Shown in pieces: positions 1 through 11,229 of a stretch of 64,000 nucleotides of DNA. Below the pieces are notes generated by a model. It saw only the letters and a list, made by a program, of their open reading frames with translations, did no database searches and was not told where the DNA came from. Position 1 is the first letter of the stretch. Each line of letters begins with the position of its first letter. This stretch comes from Chondrus crispus. Its lineage: Eukaryota; Rhodophyta; Florideophyceae; Gigartinales; Gigartinaceae. The position numbers and the translations under genes were made by a program. Location: NCBI RefSeq assembly GCF_000350225.1, contig NW_005178764.1, positions 170,993 through 234,992 on the forward strand. Reading direction: 5' to 3'.

Positions 1-17
1 GATGGCCACGCAAACCC

Positions 18-235
18 GTGCAAAAATCCCTTCCAGGCCCATGCACATTCCCAATGCGATCCCATGCAAAATCCCATGCAAGCCCATACAGGTGTCCAAT
101 GCAAGCCCATGGAAAATCACATGCAAGCCCATGCAGATTCCCAATGCAATCCCATGCACATGGCCAATGCAAACCCATGAAAGCCCATGCAAATTACCAA
201 TGCAAGCCCATGAACCAGGCCATGCACGTCCACGC
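18..235. repeat. Degenerate short tandem repeat (CCATGCA-rich)
   Basis: The segment is built from irregular repeats of a unit close to CCCATGCA followed by AATCC or AGC, often with a CCAATGCAA variant. Spacing between ATGCA cores is about 10-30 bases. The open frames across it are simple by-products of the repeat. It lies where the 5' LTR of the following gypsy element would be expected. Confidence 0.8.
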
Positions 236-443
236 AATCATGGCGCATTTCTCCGCATAGGAAACACTTGGGAAATTTCTGCTCGTGCAAGTATGGGTAA
301 ATCGCCATGCATGCATTGGTTTAGCACGGGCTTCGTATGGGAAAGTTTAGACTATCAGAAAAACAGACGCAGTTGTGCTTGCGGGAAATGTCATTTCTTC
401 AGCATTCACTGCAATCGAATCGCTGCCGGAGAAGCTATCAGCA

Positions 444-1424
444 ATGATAGCAGCGTCAGGGGACGCCAAGAAGGATCTACAAGTCCCCGGAAGGTCGGAC
501 GCAGAGGAGCTCTCTTCTACGCCCGTGAAGAGAGGGGTAATGGAAGTGTCCGATGCGTACCCCTCGGGACAAAGCCCACATACCGGCCGATCAGGGCAAG
601 AGACTCAGGAATTCTACCCGCTGCACACAGCCTATGAGATATATAGCAGGGCTATGGACGCAGTGCGGATTTCGAAGCCTGGAGACGCTCGCTTTTTTGC
701 TGCAAGAAAGGCCTGGAGGAGGCTGTGTAAGAACTTTCCTGTGCAACCTGGACTACATCGCCGACTTCTCGCCTGTGCTTTTAGTGGCACAGCCCTTGCA
801 ATTTTTGAGGACGTTGCGTCCTCGCACCTGGAAGCTGATGCATGTGGCCTATGGGACCTCTTGCAGGCGCGAATGTGTAACGCCAGCCACCAAAGGTGTC
901 TGCGCATCGCTTTTGACACAATGGCGTGGGAGGAAAGTCGCAAAAATATAACGCAGTTCGCCCAAAGGCTTCGTGCAGCGGCGGTCGCTCTACCAGAAGC
1001 GGTTTTCGATGAACGCTTACTCGACCGCTTCACACAGTCCCTCATGGGACGTTTGAGGGATCATGCGCTCGCCGTGCAGGGTTCTTTTGATGACGTCACC
1101 AGTCGCGTCGCTATGATGAGCGGGACAAAGGGAACCACGCAAAGGGAGACGAAATTCAGATCCGAGCGCGTTCGGGCAATCGTGGATGGCGAAGGATTAT
1201 CACCAGATGGGCAGGTGACACGTGATGTTCAAAATAAGTCTCCCGTGCTCCCCACCGCGGAGAAGCGCTTTGCGGATGCTCTGTGCTACTACTGTGGCAT
1301 TAAAGGCCATATCGCCCGAGACTGCGCTAAGAAGAGGACAGACAGATCTACGAACTCTGGACGGAGTATGGGGGAAAGGCGCACGGAAGGAAAGGCGGCA
1401 GCCCTTCCGCAAACGCGCAACTAG
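444..1424 (+). CDS. Gag of 5'-truncated gypsy element
   Basis: The frame is open from 375, and the first ATG is at 444. The product is a nucleocapsid-type Gag that would package element RNA in a cytoplasmic particle. A CCHC zinc knuckle (CYYCGIKGHIARDC) lies near the C-terminus at about 1284-1325, followed by a basic Arg/Lys-rich tail. Upstream, the residues around FAQRLRAAAVALPEAV and LLDRFTQSL resemble the capsid-like retrotransposon Gag fold. The pol frame is open in the -1 frame across this stop codon, so Pol was probably made by frameshifting. I see no perfect slippery heptamer here. The real start may lie further upstream in the lost 5' region. Confidence 0.75.
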   Translation: MIAASGDAKKDLQVPGRSDAEELSSTPVKRGVMEVSDAYPSGQSPHTGRSGQETQEFYPLHTAYEIYSRAMDAVRISKPGDARFFAARKAWRRLCKNFPVQPGLHRRLLACAFSGTALAIFEDVASSHLEADACGLWDLLQARMCNASHQRCLRIAFDTMAWEESRKNITQFAQRLRAAAVALPEAVFDERLLDRFTQSLMGRLRDHALAVQGSFDDVTSRVAMMSGTKGTTQRETKFRSERVRAIVDGEGLSPDGQVTRDVQNKSPVLPTAEKRFADALCYYCGIKGHIARDCAKKRTDRSTNSGRSMGERRTEGKAAALPQTRN

Positions 1425-1462
1425 CTGCCGCTGGCGACCAGGGCACACACGTTCACGAGGGT

Positions 1463-4400
1463 GTGTGCCGATGCGTGGGTACGCGTCGGGACGTGAACGA
1501 CGACATCGTCGCTCGCATAAGGGCTGGAGGCAGGGACGTATGGGCACCTATCGACACCGGGGCAAGGTCGATCTGGGTTGATCGATTGTGGTTCGAGGGA
1601 GTGGGTGGCACCTGGAAACCGAGCGGTGAAGGTGCACACGCAGCTGATGGGCACGAGATCGAGTTTTGTGGACAAGGCCGCCTCAAGTTTCGGCTATGGG
1701 GAACGACGTTCGAGGAACCGGTGAGGGTGGCAGCGCGTCTACCGAGCAAGGCCCTACTGGGTAGCCGGTTCTGGCGGCAGTACGGGTTGATACTCAACCT
1801 TGCAACTCATCGAGCAAGGATCTGGGTGGACCGAAGGCTGGTCCGCGGAAGGGTAACGAGGAGGCCGGGGAGGTCTGTAGGTGCCGAGATTGCGGCCGCC
1901 ATCAATGACGCCGATGTCGATGGGGCGATAAAGGATATGGACTTGTCCCAGTTTTACCCCGAGCGTGGCGAGCAGGAAAGACTGCGCAAGGTTCTTTGGG
2001 ACAGACGCCTGGTGTTCAAAGGAATGGGCAAAATCAGGGGGGTCAAGCACCAGATCAAGTTGGTTGATGGCTCCAAGCCCGTTTGTTGTCCAGTAAGGAG
2101 GAGGTCTCCTCGTGAGGAGGAAGTCGAGCGCTAGGCGATGGAAAGGCTGGTAAAACTGGGTGTTGTTGAACCAGCGACATCACCATGAGCGGCCTGTAAC
2201 GTCTTCGTCAAGAAAAAGGACGGGAGCGTGCGTGTCACCTCCGACTTCCGAGAATTAAACGCGCTCACGGTTACGGACACCTACCCAATGGAAGATGTAC
2301 GGGCCACACTCGACTGGATGGCCAGCAAGACAGTATTTTTCACCTTTGATCTCAAGGACGGATTTTTCCAGATTGAGTTGGAGGAGGGGTCGAGAAATCT
2401 CACAGCGATACGCACTGTATTGGGACTGCTGCGATATACGAGACTACCGCAGGGGCTCAAGAACTCTCCAGCAGTGTTCCAGAGGGCTGTCAATGTCATA
2501 CTGGGGAATCGAAAGGGGGTCGATATTTGGGCACTCATGGACGACGTGAGCCTTGGGACGGCTACAGTGGAGGAACATCTTAAGTCCGTGGACTCGGCAC
2601 TCAAGACGTTCTTTGATGCCGGAGCCAGACTCAAACTGGCAAAGTGTCAGTTCGGCGTCCGTAGTGCCGAAATCCTTGGCCACAGGATTGACGAGAACGG
2701 GATCAAGCCATCCGACGCGCACGTGTCCGCTGTGAGGAAGCTCGTCGAGCCTGGCGGAGGTGAGGAACTGATGCGATTTTTGGGCCTTGTGAATTACTTT
2801 GCCGAATTCATTGACCACTTCGCTGAGATTGCTGCCCCCCTTCACGAAGCCCTAAGGGGAACCGGCTTCAACCACAAGAAGAAGAGAGGGCAGAAACTCA
2901 TCATCCCGGATTGGCATTCCCGCTGGGGGCCAAGGCAGAAGGCAGCCTGGCAAGAGCTGAAGGAATCTCTAAGCGATCCGGATGTGCTGGCTTCTCCGCG
3001 AAGGGGCGCCGGGAAGAAACTGATGACCGACGCCAGCTCATACGGGCTGGGGGGCGTCCTGCTGCAGATGGAAACCAACGGAAATTGGCGCCCTATTGCA
3101 TTCACGAGCCGCAAGCTCACAGACGCAGAGCGAAAATTCACTGTCACAGAAAAAGAGTGTCTCGCCGTTGTTCACGCCCTCAGGAAGTGGAGGTTCTACC
3201 TCCACGGCGAGGTGGATGTGCTTGTCGTCACGGACCACTGTTCGCTCAAATGGTTGATGAGCTTGAGGGAGCCCCGCGGTAGGTTGGCTCGCTGGATGGT
3301 GGACGTTCAGGACTTCGACTTTACAGTCAAGTATGAACCTGGAAGAGCACTTGTCGTCCCCGACACCCTCAGTAGAGACTCAGTGGAGAAGCCGCTGTGC
3401 CAGCGATGCCACAAGGGGATCTCGCACGATGCTGCTGGCGAGACCGTTTCGGCCCTGATGGACGTCGGGCCACTTGGAGGAGGACCGTCGAGCGCCGAGC
3501 TGCGGAAAGCCCAAGGGGAACAGTTCGGAGATGTCTTTCGATACGCGCGAGAAGGGCGTAGGAAAGGATATCAAGTGGATGGAACCGGGATACTCTGCAA
3601 GGACGTGTGCGGAAATGCGGCAATAGTTGTCCCCACGAGGCTGGTGGCACCAATCCTCGACCAAGTACACGGGTCGCGTCTCAGCGGCCATTACGGTCTA
3701 AGGCAGACTTCGAAGCGCCTTCAGGGACTGTACTGGTGGAAAGGATGGCGAAGGAACGTGGAGAAGAAGTTGGAACGATGCGTCGCGTGCACGGCGGTTA
3801 AGGGGTGGAAACAGGGAAAGCACGCCGGTTTAGTCCAATATCATCCGCAGCGAAGGTTCGAGCAGGTGGCCGTCGATGTCCAGACAGTGACCCCCCGGAC
3901 AGGGTCTGGCAATGTCAAGATTCTGGTCTTAATTGACACATTCACTTGCTTTGCACTTGCAGTGCCGGTGCCGGACGAGCGAGCCGACACTGTAGCAAGA
4001 GCGATCCTGGACGAGTGGGTATCAATATTCGGACCTATGGAGACGATGCTCTCTGACAGAGGCCCGAATTTTATTGGCAGCGTCGTCAGCGCCATGGCAG
4101 CTCAGCTAGAAGTGAAGGAGGTGCGCACCTCCCCGCTCCATCCTCAAGGTAACGGGTGCGTGGAGAGATGGAACCGGACATTGGCGAGGGACCTCGCCTG
4201 CTTTGTAAGCACCGGTAATCAGGACTGGGACGCGCATGTATCGTTGGCGTGTTTCCGATACAACACAGGGGTGCACGAAGCAACTGGGGTCACCCCCTAC
4301 GAAGCCATGTTTGGTGTGCAGGCCTATATGGCTTGGGGGGCGGAGGAGACCGGGAGGGTGGCTGGTGAACCCTACAACATCCCTGGACACCTCCAGGCGT

Positions 4401-4927
4401 TGCATAAGAGACTCGTTCAGAAGGGTACGGAGGCGCGAGGAAGGGCAGCCAAGCAATACAACAAGGATGTGCGCTTCGTGAACTTCGAAATTGGGTCGCA
4501 CGTTCTGGTTTGGTCCCCTGAGCTTTCATCTAAGGAGGGCAAGGAGATCATTCCAGCCTGGCTCGGACCGTACCGTGTGGAGCAAGTGCTCTCCCCTGTT
4601 GGCTACATGCTGCAATCTGAGATTGGAAACAAGGTTGCGCGTGTACACGCAAATCGGATGCGTAAGATATCGGAACTGGCGCGCCAAACCTCAGATGCAA
4701 GAAATGGGGTGTTTCCAGACGCCATACGACTCCTCCGCCGCATGCGAGACACGCGTGTGGAGGTCGACAACGTGACCGGGAACAGGACAAGGTGGTTCAA
4801 GGTGCAAATTGCGGGACGCAGGTCGCCAAGGTGGACACGTGAGGATGATTTACGGGAGGTAATCGTGAACCTATTAGACAATGGGGCAATTGCAACGTCT
4901 CCCCATCATCCACCGGAGGGACAGTAG
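1463..4927 (+). pseudogene. Pol (PR-RT-RH-IN) of gypsy element, two nonsense codons
   Basis: One continuous reading frame holds all Pol domains. The retropepsin motif is IDTGA at about 1549. The RT palm includes TFDLKDGFFQI and the active-site variant ALMDD near 2530. RNase H starts at LMTDASS and has TEKECLA. The integrase zinc finger is an HHCC set at about 3670-3790, and the DDE core reads VAVDVQ, LSDRGPNF and NGCVERWNR. The frame is broken by TAG at 2132-2134 and TGA at 2186-2188, in the linker just before the RT fingers. The C-terminus lacks a chromodomain. Polyprotein organisation is otherwise complete, so the damage looks recent relative to the other fragments. Confidence 0.9.
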
Positions 4928-4971
4928 GCTGACTGGACTTCTCATGGCAGAGGCACCGGAAAAGGGACGAG

Positions 4972-5438
4972 TGTTACGGATGAACCCAGGTGCCAGGTGG
5001 CAACGTGGACACGCGTAAGGCGAATCAAAGCGGACACGGCCGGAACCGAGGCGTACCAACCGAAAGGCAGTAGAAGTGGCGGGATCATGCGCGTGGGGAA
5101 CTGTCGGCGGTAGACAGAGGAAGGATGAAGGGAAACCCGTGGCTGCGAGGGAACTTGGGCCGGGACAAGAAGACGGGGGAGGCCACCGGCCGTGTGGGTG
5201 AAAGGAAAGGAGCAAAAGGAGGGCGCCAGGACTGGGGCAGAGGGAAGCTGAAGGGAAAGGGGGCGCCAGGAGAGGTCGGGGAAAGAGAGGACAGCCCCCG
5301 GGCATAGATTACTGAAGAGCCGTCCCTGGAGCAGATAGGGAAGGGTATGGCAGCAGACTTGTGAATAATAAAGACGAAGACGAGTGGATTCTCGTTGGCA
5401 CAGGTCGCTCAGTATCTCGCGGAGGAAATGCCGCAACA
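4972..5438 (+). repeat. 3' LTR of the 5'-truncated gypsy element
   Basis: The LTR begins TGTTACGG and ends GCAACA, giving inverted termini TGTT/AACA. A purine-rich tract (GGAAAAGGGACGAG, ending at 4971) precedes it, as expected for a polypurine primer. An AATAAA-like signal lies at about 5365 inside the LTR. The partner 5' LTR is absent, so the ends rest on termini and polypurine tract only. Confidence 0.75.
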
Positions 5439-5510
5439 ATACAGTACTACTGTATAGAGATCTCAGCACCTTATGTACAGTACAGTATACAGTAGTACTG
5501 ATTGGAGAAG
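5439..5510. repeat. Short inverted repeat with CAGTACTACTGTA core
   Basis: Two near-complementary arms at about 5439-5461 and 5487-5508 share CAGTACTACTGTATA and its reverse complement around a roughly 25-base loop. The TACAGTA theme also occurs at the termini of the pogo-like MITE near 58.4-59.0 kb, so this may be a small relic of that type. It could equally be a simple palindromic insertion. The rest of 5511-5674 shows no gene. Confidence 0.45.
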
Positions 5511-5679
5511 CAACGCAAGGCGTACCCTTCGATGGTCTAGAGCACTTTCACGCAATGCTGCACGAGGGGCTTTCCACTAGAGAAAGCATCTTTTCGAAGA
5601 ACATGATCTTGCGCTACTGTATATCTGGAGAGGGGGGTGAATTCTATTGCCTCTTCGGTCATGCGGCTGTCGCTCGCAA

Positions 5680-5800
5680 TGTGATGGCACCCAAAAGCCA
5701 CGCCAAATAGCGTAGCTTTTAGCGTCAGAATTGGATAAAAGCGCGCCGTCCCTCGCCGACCTTCGCGGAGAGGGAGAGGCACGAGACTTTCGTCATCACA
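5680..5800 (+). repeat. 5' LTR of copia element (121 bp)
   Basis: It begins TGTGATGG and ends CATCACA, a perfect 7-bp terminal inverted repeat. The preceding CGCAA is repeated exactly after the 3' LTR. The body holds a short GC stem (CCCTCGCC paired with a later GGAGAGGG-like arm), which is better preserved in the 3' copy. A 121-bp LTR is very short for a copia element. Confidence 0.9.
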
Positions 5801-6030
5801 GGTTCTGTGCCCAGATCGCACCACTGCCACCATCAACCACCAACCAGTCCACCTTTTCCAGCACCGCACATCACACAACGGATCCACCAACGGCATGCCA
5901 AGCCCGCGCCGAACAGCGCGCACATCAACGAGAATCAGCAGAATATATACAACTACTTCAACAAGCCTACACCACAGCTCACGACACACATCAACCCTCG
6001 GACAAAACACAGCAAAAACACCATCCCACA

Positions 6031-6821
6031 ATGAACAACCCAAACCAGACCGTACCCACTCTCAGTAAGTCAAACTATCCTTTTTGGTACGACTCCCTCG
6101 ACATTGAAGTCAACTCCGCGACGCGAAGAACCTCCTTACCCCAAACCCCACTCCTCCAACCGATCCCGCAGTCATTTCGAAACGCACAACAAAGGCCAAT
6201 CAACTCCGCCAGGCAATCATTGCCAGCCTATCGTCCTCCATCATCGAACGAGTCCCACCGGCCATCCTACGTGAATCACCCCACTCCATATGCAAAGTCA
6301 TCCGTACGACCATCCACGAATCTCAAATCGAAGAACATGAAGTGCTGGAAGCTGAAGCGCGATCTACTCAATTCCTTCCAGGCACGGATTTCAATACCTA
6401 CATCGACAAGCACCTCAACATCCGCCAACGCATGATCGCATCTAAGTATCCCAACATCGAACAAGAAAGAACCACGGTCAAATTCATGTCCCAAGGACTC
6501 CGATCCCATCCTGACCTCTCCATAGCCAATGTCATCCTAGCAGGGAATCCGCCCGAAACCGTTCGCAAATTCACTAACCATGTACGACAAGTCCTTCTCA
6601 TGACCCAACTTCCAACAGCACCAACACAGCAACCGATGGTGCCTCTATCCAGCCCGCAGCTGCCCCACTCTAAGCCGTACAACAGACTCCAATACCAACA
6701 GAGACGCCTCTATCAACCGAACAACCAATACCGCCGTCAACCGAGACAGTTTCAGCCCCGCTACCCCCCCCCCGTCCGAAGAGCTGGACAAGCAAGTTGT
6801 GCACACACCACGCCAGCCTAA
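6031..6821 (+). pseudogene. Copia Gag, frameshifted
   Basis: The ATG at 6031 starts a product with LSKSNYPFWYDSLDIEV, a typical copia Gag N-terminal L-x-x-x-N-Y-x-x-W motif. The reading then changes frame, and the C-terminal half is seen from 6342 (FLPGTDFNTYIDKH, then KFMSQGLRSHPDL and NHVRQVLL), matching the copia Gag helical region. A Gln/Pro/Arg-rich tail follows. No zinc knuckle was found. The frame change makes it a pseudogene in this copy. The region 5801-6030 is the leader; a primer-binding site is not clear. Confidence 0.7.
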
Positions 6822-7099
6822 CCCACAACACGGATGAGGGCTATGCACTTCAAGGCCTCAAGCGTCCACAGCACCAAAACCAAGCCACCTATGTACCACA
6901 CTACGCCCAGCACATGCTCCAAGACCAACCGCACCAAGCACAAATGATCTACGACCAACCTCCGCAAGCATAAACCTTCTACGATCACCCAGCCAACCAC
7001 CAAGGAGACAGGGCCGACTACGAGGATGCCAACCAAACCAATGTACAACTCCGCCTTGCCCAACTCGAAAGTGCCCTAGCAACCCAGGCCCAGCCCAGC

Positions 7100-7940
7100 C
7101 CCACACCACGTAAGACACATTTCGTACTAGACTCAGGCGCGTACCCCACCCACATCAACTTCAAGCACCCTGACCTAACCCCAACTCACGGTTCACACAC
7201 CCGCACCGCCACTGGTCAGATCTGCCGCATATCTCACCGCGGAACGATAACGCTGACAACGAATAACAGACTAATCCAGACCCACACCATCCGCATACCC
7301 AAGATCAAGCAAAACCTACTCTCTGTCTACGATCTCACAGCATATGGACACGTTACATTCACGCCCACCACCGCCACACTGCACCCACCCACACTCCTCC
7401 CCCCTCCACTCTGAACGGCGAAATTTCAGCAAGGTCTCTACCGACTCCTTCACTGCCCAACGCCACTCAACTCCAATCACGAATCCATAGGGAGTGTGCT
7501 GGCAGTAAGAGCCACACCAACCCCCTAGAACCGCACCAACAATAAACCCCCCACTCAAACCGTAACACACAAGCCCTCGCTACGCAACGCAACTCCGCAA
7601 CAACACCCTTCCCCACAACTTCCAACCCCCATCTCTCCCCTCCACCACCCCAACAAGACTACACACCAGTACTCCCACGAACCTCCACGTCCGCCAAACC
7701 GCCATCCTCCCGCCGCAACCGCCACCAACACACGATCAACAACTAATGTACGAATGGCTTTTAAAACTCGGCCATCTCAGACCGCGAACAATTGCCGCTA
7801 TGGCACGGTACGGGCTGTTACCGAACCTACCCCCAGCCCTTCGTCACAACCCACCTAAAATCACGTGCACGGGATGTGCTGACGGCAAAACTGTCGCCCG
7901 CCCGCACAAACGAACGGCCCACCAAACACAACTGGGATAC
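7100..7940 (+). pseudogene. Copia protease and start of integrase
   Basis: A retropepsin motif FVLDSGA is encoded at about 7121-7141, preceded by a histidine-rich linker. The GAG-pre-integrase zinc finger follows from 7746, where LKLGHLRPRTIAAMARYG leads to CTGC and GK. The first His of the HHCC set is at a degraded tryptophan/leucine position. Several stops lie between the two motifs. The frame is cut at 7940 by the Gypsy-1 LTR and continues at 28787 after the target duplication. Confidence 0.75.
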
Positions 7941-8551
7941 TGTAGCATATCCCCCTCCCGGAATTAGATTTAGATTAGATTTGCAACTGTAGAGCCCGAG
8001 CTCTACAGTACCTCAGTGCGCGCGCACACGTGTACCCCACGTGTACGGGCGCGCGCGCACACACGTGTACGACACGTGTGCTGCCAGCCCCGACGGCTGA
8101 CAGCACTACAGTGCAGGCCGACCTGCACTACTGTAATGTTATAATAGGTGACTCTGTACATTAAATATGAGCGGACCGCCGGCGGTGGAGGACGACAAGC
8201 ACAGACTTGTCAAGGATCCTCCACCTTGGTCTGACCGCTTACTTTTAGGAACTTCCGTCCGTTTAACCCAGGAGTAGCACTGCGCGCGCGTTGAGGATGC
8301 GCGCAGCACGACCACGAGCCGGCTCCGCCTCCGCCCGTCGGTACTGGATCGTCACCCGGTACCGCTCCGGGGCGTTGAGGTGTAGAACCGCTCGCGCGTG
8401 CGCGCGTTCTCCCCGATCCCGCTCTACCACCGCTACCTCGAGCCCGTGCTCGGTACCGTGGGTGGGCCGTGCTTCTGTCTTCCCGCCGAGCGGGGTCTTT
8501 CCGAACCTGTCAGTACTCACCCCCCTCGTCGTTGGGGGTGATTATACTACA
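7941..8551 (+). repeat. 5' LTR of Gypsy-1, palindrome-rich promoter
   Basis: Termini are TGTAG and CTACA. Several perfect or near-perfect palindromes line the first 200 bases: 7987-8008 (CTGTAGAG with CTCTACAG), an ACACGTGT cluster at about 8030-8080, and AGTGCAGG paired with CCTGCACT at 8109-8128. A TATA-like TATAATAG at 8140-8147 follows directly. This layout suggests a core promoter with binding-site palindromes just upstream. A PBS-like TGATCTCCCGACC begins at 8553. Confidence 0.9.
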
Positions 8552-8628
8552 GTGATCTCCCGACCTAAAAGACTCTCAAGATCGAACCGAGAAGACTATT
8601 GTCTACCTCCGCGTCCGTACGCGTCGAG

Positions 8629-11189
8629 ATGAGTGGCCAATATCCCAACTCGATTCGCTCGGAGCCCGCCGATGTGCGAGAGGTCGCGCTCCGCGTCCGA
8701 GTCGGCGACGGCGACGCTGGTCCTCGAGACCGCAAACCGTCGTCCGAATTCTCTGAAGGACGCGCTCGCGCGATGTACGATCGCATCGCGGAGTATATCG
8801 AAGATGTCCGAACACCCCTCCGTATCGACGTCTCCGACAGCTTCTACGCCCGCTGTATGGATGAGTTGTGCTCCCTCCGCGAAGGAAGGTTTGAGCGCGT
8901 AACTCAGTCCTTGGAGAACCTGCGCGCCCTCGTCGACCAGCTACAGTCCCGTTTGGTACTGGTCGAAGAGGCGCGCATCGATTCCCCCGCCGTGGACGTT
9001 GCGGGTCGACACACGAGTGCAAACTCCGGGGTCCGACGCGACCCGCAACCCTTCCCATCAGCCGAACAGATGAGGGCGTTCGTGCACATGGCGGTGGAGC
9101 TCAACTCAACGCGCCGCAGTGCCCGTGAGATGGAACAGACCTCGGCCGAGAGGCCGCCCGGAGCCCCCTCGAGTGGGCCCGGCGCCACTGTTCCTCCGGG
9201 CGTATCCGGAGCGCAGGAGTGGCCCCCGACTGGAGCCGTCACCAGTCGGAGGGCGGAGGACATCAAGCCGACGGCGGACGCCAACTTCGCGTCCGAGAAT
9301 CAAGCCCTGCCGTATGCATCCGGAAGCATGCGGCAGTCCCGACGGGTACCGGACGAACCCGACCGTGGCCGTGGAGGAGTCGCCCGCGGATCAGGGGAAC
9401 CGATTCTCCCCTTCGATCCTCGCTGGGGCGGCCACCAGGCAGCGGATCTTACCGCGCATCCCGGCCCCGTCGACGTCCGAACGCTGCCCGTCACGCCGTT
9501 CGGAACGTTGGGCCCCGCTGAACCCGGGCCCGAGCCCGTCCACACCATGATACAGGAATTCAGCGCCGTCGCGAACTACCGCATGTATCGGTTGGACAAC
9601 ACCTCGAGGCTCGTTACCTCGGGTGACGCGAGACGGATCGCGAAGTACTTCCAACGCTGCCGTAGGCTCCGTCCCACGATGAAGAGCTTCGACGGTACTG
9701 ACGTGGTTCAGTTGCTCCCGTTCCTGAAGGATATCCGGATAACCTTCAATGCCCAGCACCTGACCGAAGGTGTGGCAATCGGTGTCTTCGCTCACCTCCT
9801 CGAGCGGGACGCGGAGCGGTTGTATACAAGTTACACCATGCGCGGCCTCCGCGCCGGCCAGCTGCACGACGACACGAGCTGGCCTGGTCTCGTCAACTAA
9901 TTTATCAAACGCTACCTAACCGACGATGTGTTAGGGGAAGCGTTTGATGCTGTCGCGTCGGCGCGACAGCTCCCTCACGAAACCGAGAACACGTTTGCAG
10001 ACCGGCTGGAATCGGCCGCGTTCCGATGCACGGCCGTGTTCTCAGAACAAGCCCTCGCGCACTGCTTTGTGCGTGGGTTATCCACTGCGATCGGGCCGCA
10101 GTGGAAGAGACGGTATAACGGTTGCCTGGACAACAGAAGACCGAACTCTCCACGATTCGCCGTATCGCAACGGCCGAGGGTACAACCTACTGCGCCCGTC
10201 GCGGGTTGCCGCTGCCGGACCCGAAGCCGGCAGCGAAGAGAGTCCGAACTCCAAGGTCGCACGGAACGAGTTCGCCGGCGACCGCACTCCACATTGGAGA
10301 AGATGAGTGGCAGGCCGACCCTGTCCTCATTACGCGAGGCTTCCACCGGGCAGGAGGCCGACCCCCTACGCCAGCTTCCACCGGTTCGACCGGAAGCTTC
10401 GCAACGGCGTTCGCACACACGCCGAGGGCCACGGGTAGTCCGAACTACAACATGGCCGAGCTGGATATCTCCCGTCGAGAAGGAGACCGCGGGCTGCCTA
10501 ACGTGCCTCGACTCACCGATGAGGAGGCACGCCACGCGGCGATTTTCGCGTCGACCGATGGCAGCGCGATCATTTGTTGGCTGTGCCGGACGTACGGCCA
10601 CGCCATGTACGCGTGCCCGTTCCTGTCGCCTGAACAACGTCAGTTCACGGCGTACAGGAACTACCGCTATCAGATGGAGACGCGCCCCGGAATGCGCAAT
10701 CTCATCCAGCAGTCTACGCGGGCAGACCGAGGCCCGCGTCGAGGTGACCCGAGCCGATCGGGTGGGGGCGTCCGTTTTGCCCCTCGTGAAGGCGGGTACC
10801 GATACCCGGGGACCGATCAAAGGGATCGACGTGACCCTCGTCGGATGGATACGCGATCTCCCCGTCGAGATGAGCGAGGCGACCGGGGCCGACCCCCGTT
10901 GCCCCAAGGGGTACAGAACGCCATCATGTACCTCCAAGACTGGGCTGGGGAAACGTACCCCGAACCTATGGAAGAAGGCGGAGGAGAGCCCGTTCTCTCC
11001 GCCCCTCGAATATTGCAACGGCCGGACGTTGCAATCCAAGGCCACGAAGTATGCGATTACTTCGTAGAAGATGCCCACTCGGGGTGGGGAAACCGTCCCC
11101 ACCCGCGCGGCCAGGGGCTCGTCGACGCGCTAGCTAACGATAGCCAAGCGAATAGCACTGACAGCTCGGGTAGTTCGAAAAACCCGTAA
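8629..11189 (+). pseudogene. Gag of Gypsy-1, nonsense plus frameshift
   Basis: The product is homologous along its length to the intact Gag of Gypsy-2. The ATG at 8629 (MSGQYPNSIR) matches the Gypsy-2 start. The frame ends at TAA 9898-9900, in the middle of the capsid-like region. It continues in the same frame from about 9901 to near 10085, where an indel shifts it into the frame seen from 10122 to 11189. The CCHC knuckle (CWLCRTYGHAMYAC) near 10578 is preserved. The C-terminal SSGSSKNP and its stop lie directly before a conserved hairpin. Confidence 0.9.
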
Positions 11190-11225
11190 AGACGGTTACG
11201 TTCGCGCGGTCGCGTGAACCGTCTT
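11176..11225 (+). promoter_or_regulatory. Candidate -1 frameshift signal of Gypsy-1
   Basis: An A-run at the last gag codons (TCG AAA AAC) is followed by the gag stop and a stem-loop. Arms 11189-11197 (AAGACGGTT) and 11217-11225 (AACCGTCTT) pair over nine bases. The same structure with wobble substitutions occurs at the same place in Gypsy-2, which argues for function. Confidence 0.55.
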
Positions 11226-11229
11226 GTCA

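Larger units (their letters stand above)
375..5438 (+). mobile_element. Ty3/gypsy LTR retrotransposon, 5' LTR missing
   Basis: Gag, protease, reverse transcriptase, RNase H and integrase follow in gypsy order, ending in a 3' LTR with TGTT/AACA termini. No copy of the LTR is seen before position 375, where tandem repeats lie instead, so the element is 5'-truncated or rearranged. It carries no C-terminal chromodomain, unlike the two gypsy elements further right, so it belongs to a different lineage. Two nonsense codons between protease and RT make it non-autonomous. The left boundary is approximate. Confidence 0.9.

Noticed and set aside
5731-6435. Gag starting at 5731
   Set aside because: The start lies inside the copia 5' LTR. 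The copia Gag motif begins at the ATG at 6031.
8030-8090. CRISPR-like or origin-like repeat (ACACGTGT cluster)
   Set aside because: Irregular spacing, inside a defined LTR of a eukaryotic retrotransposon; better seen as promoter palindromes.
9975-11102. 375-codon minus-strand open frame
   Set aside because: Lies antisense to the Gypsy-1 gag; high GC content leaves shadow frames open.
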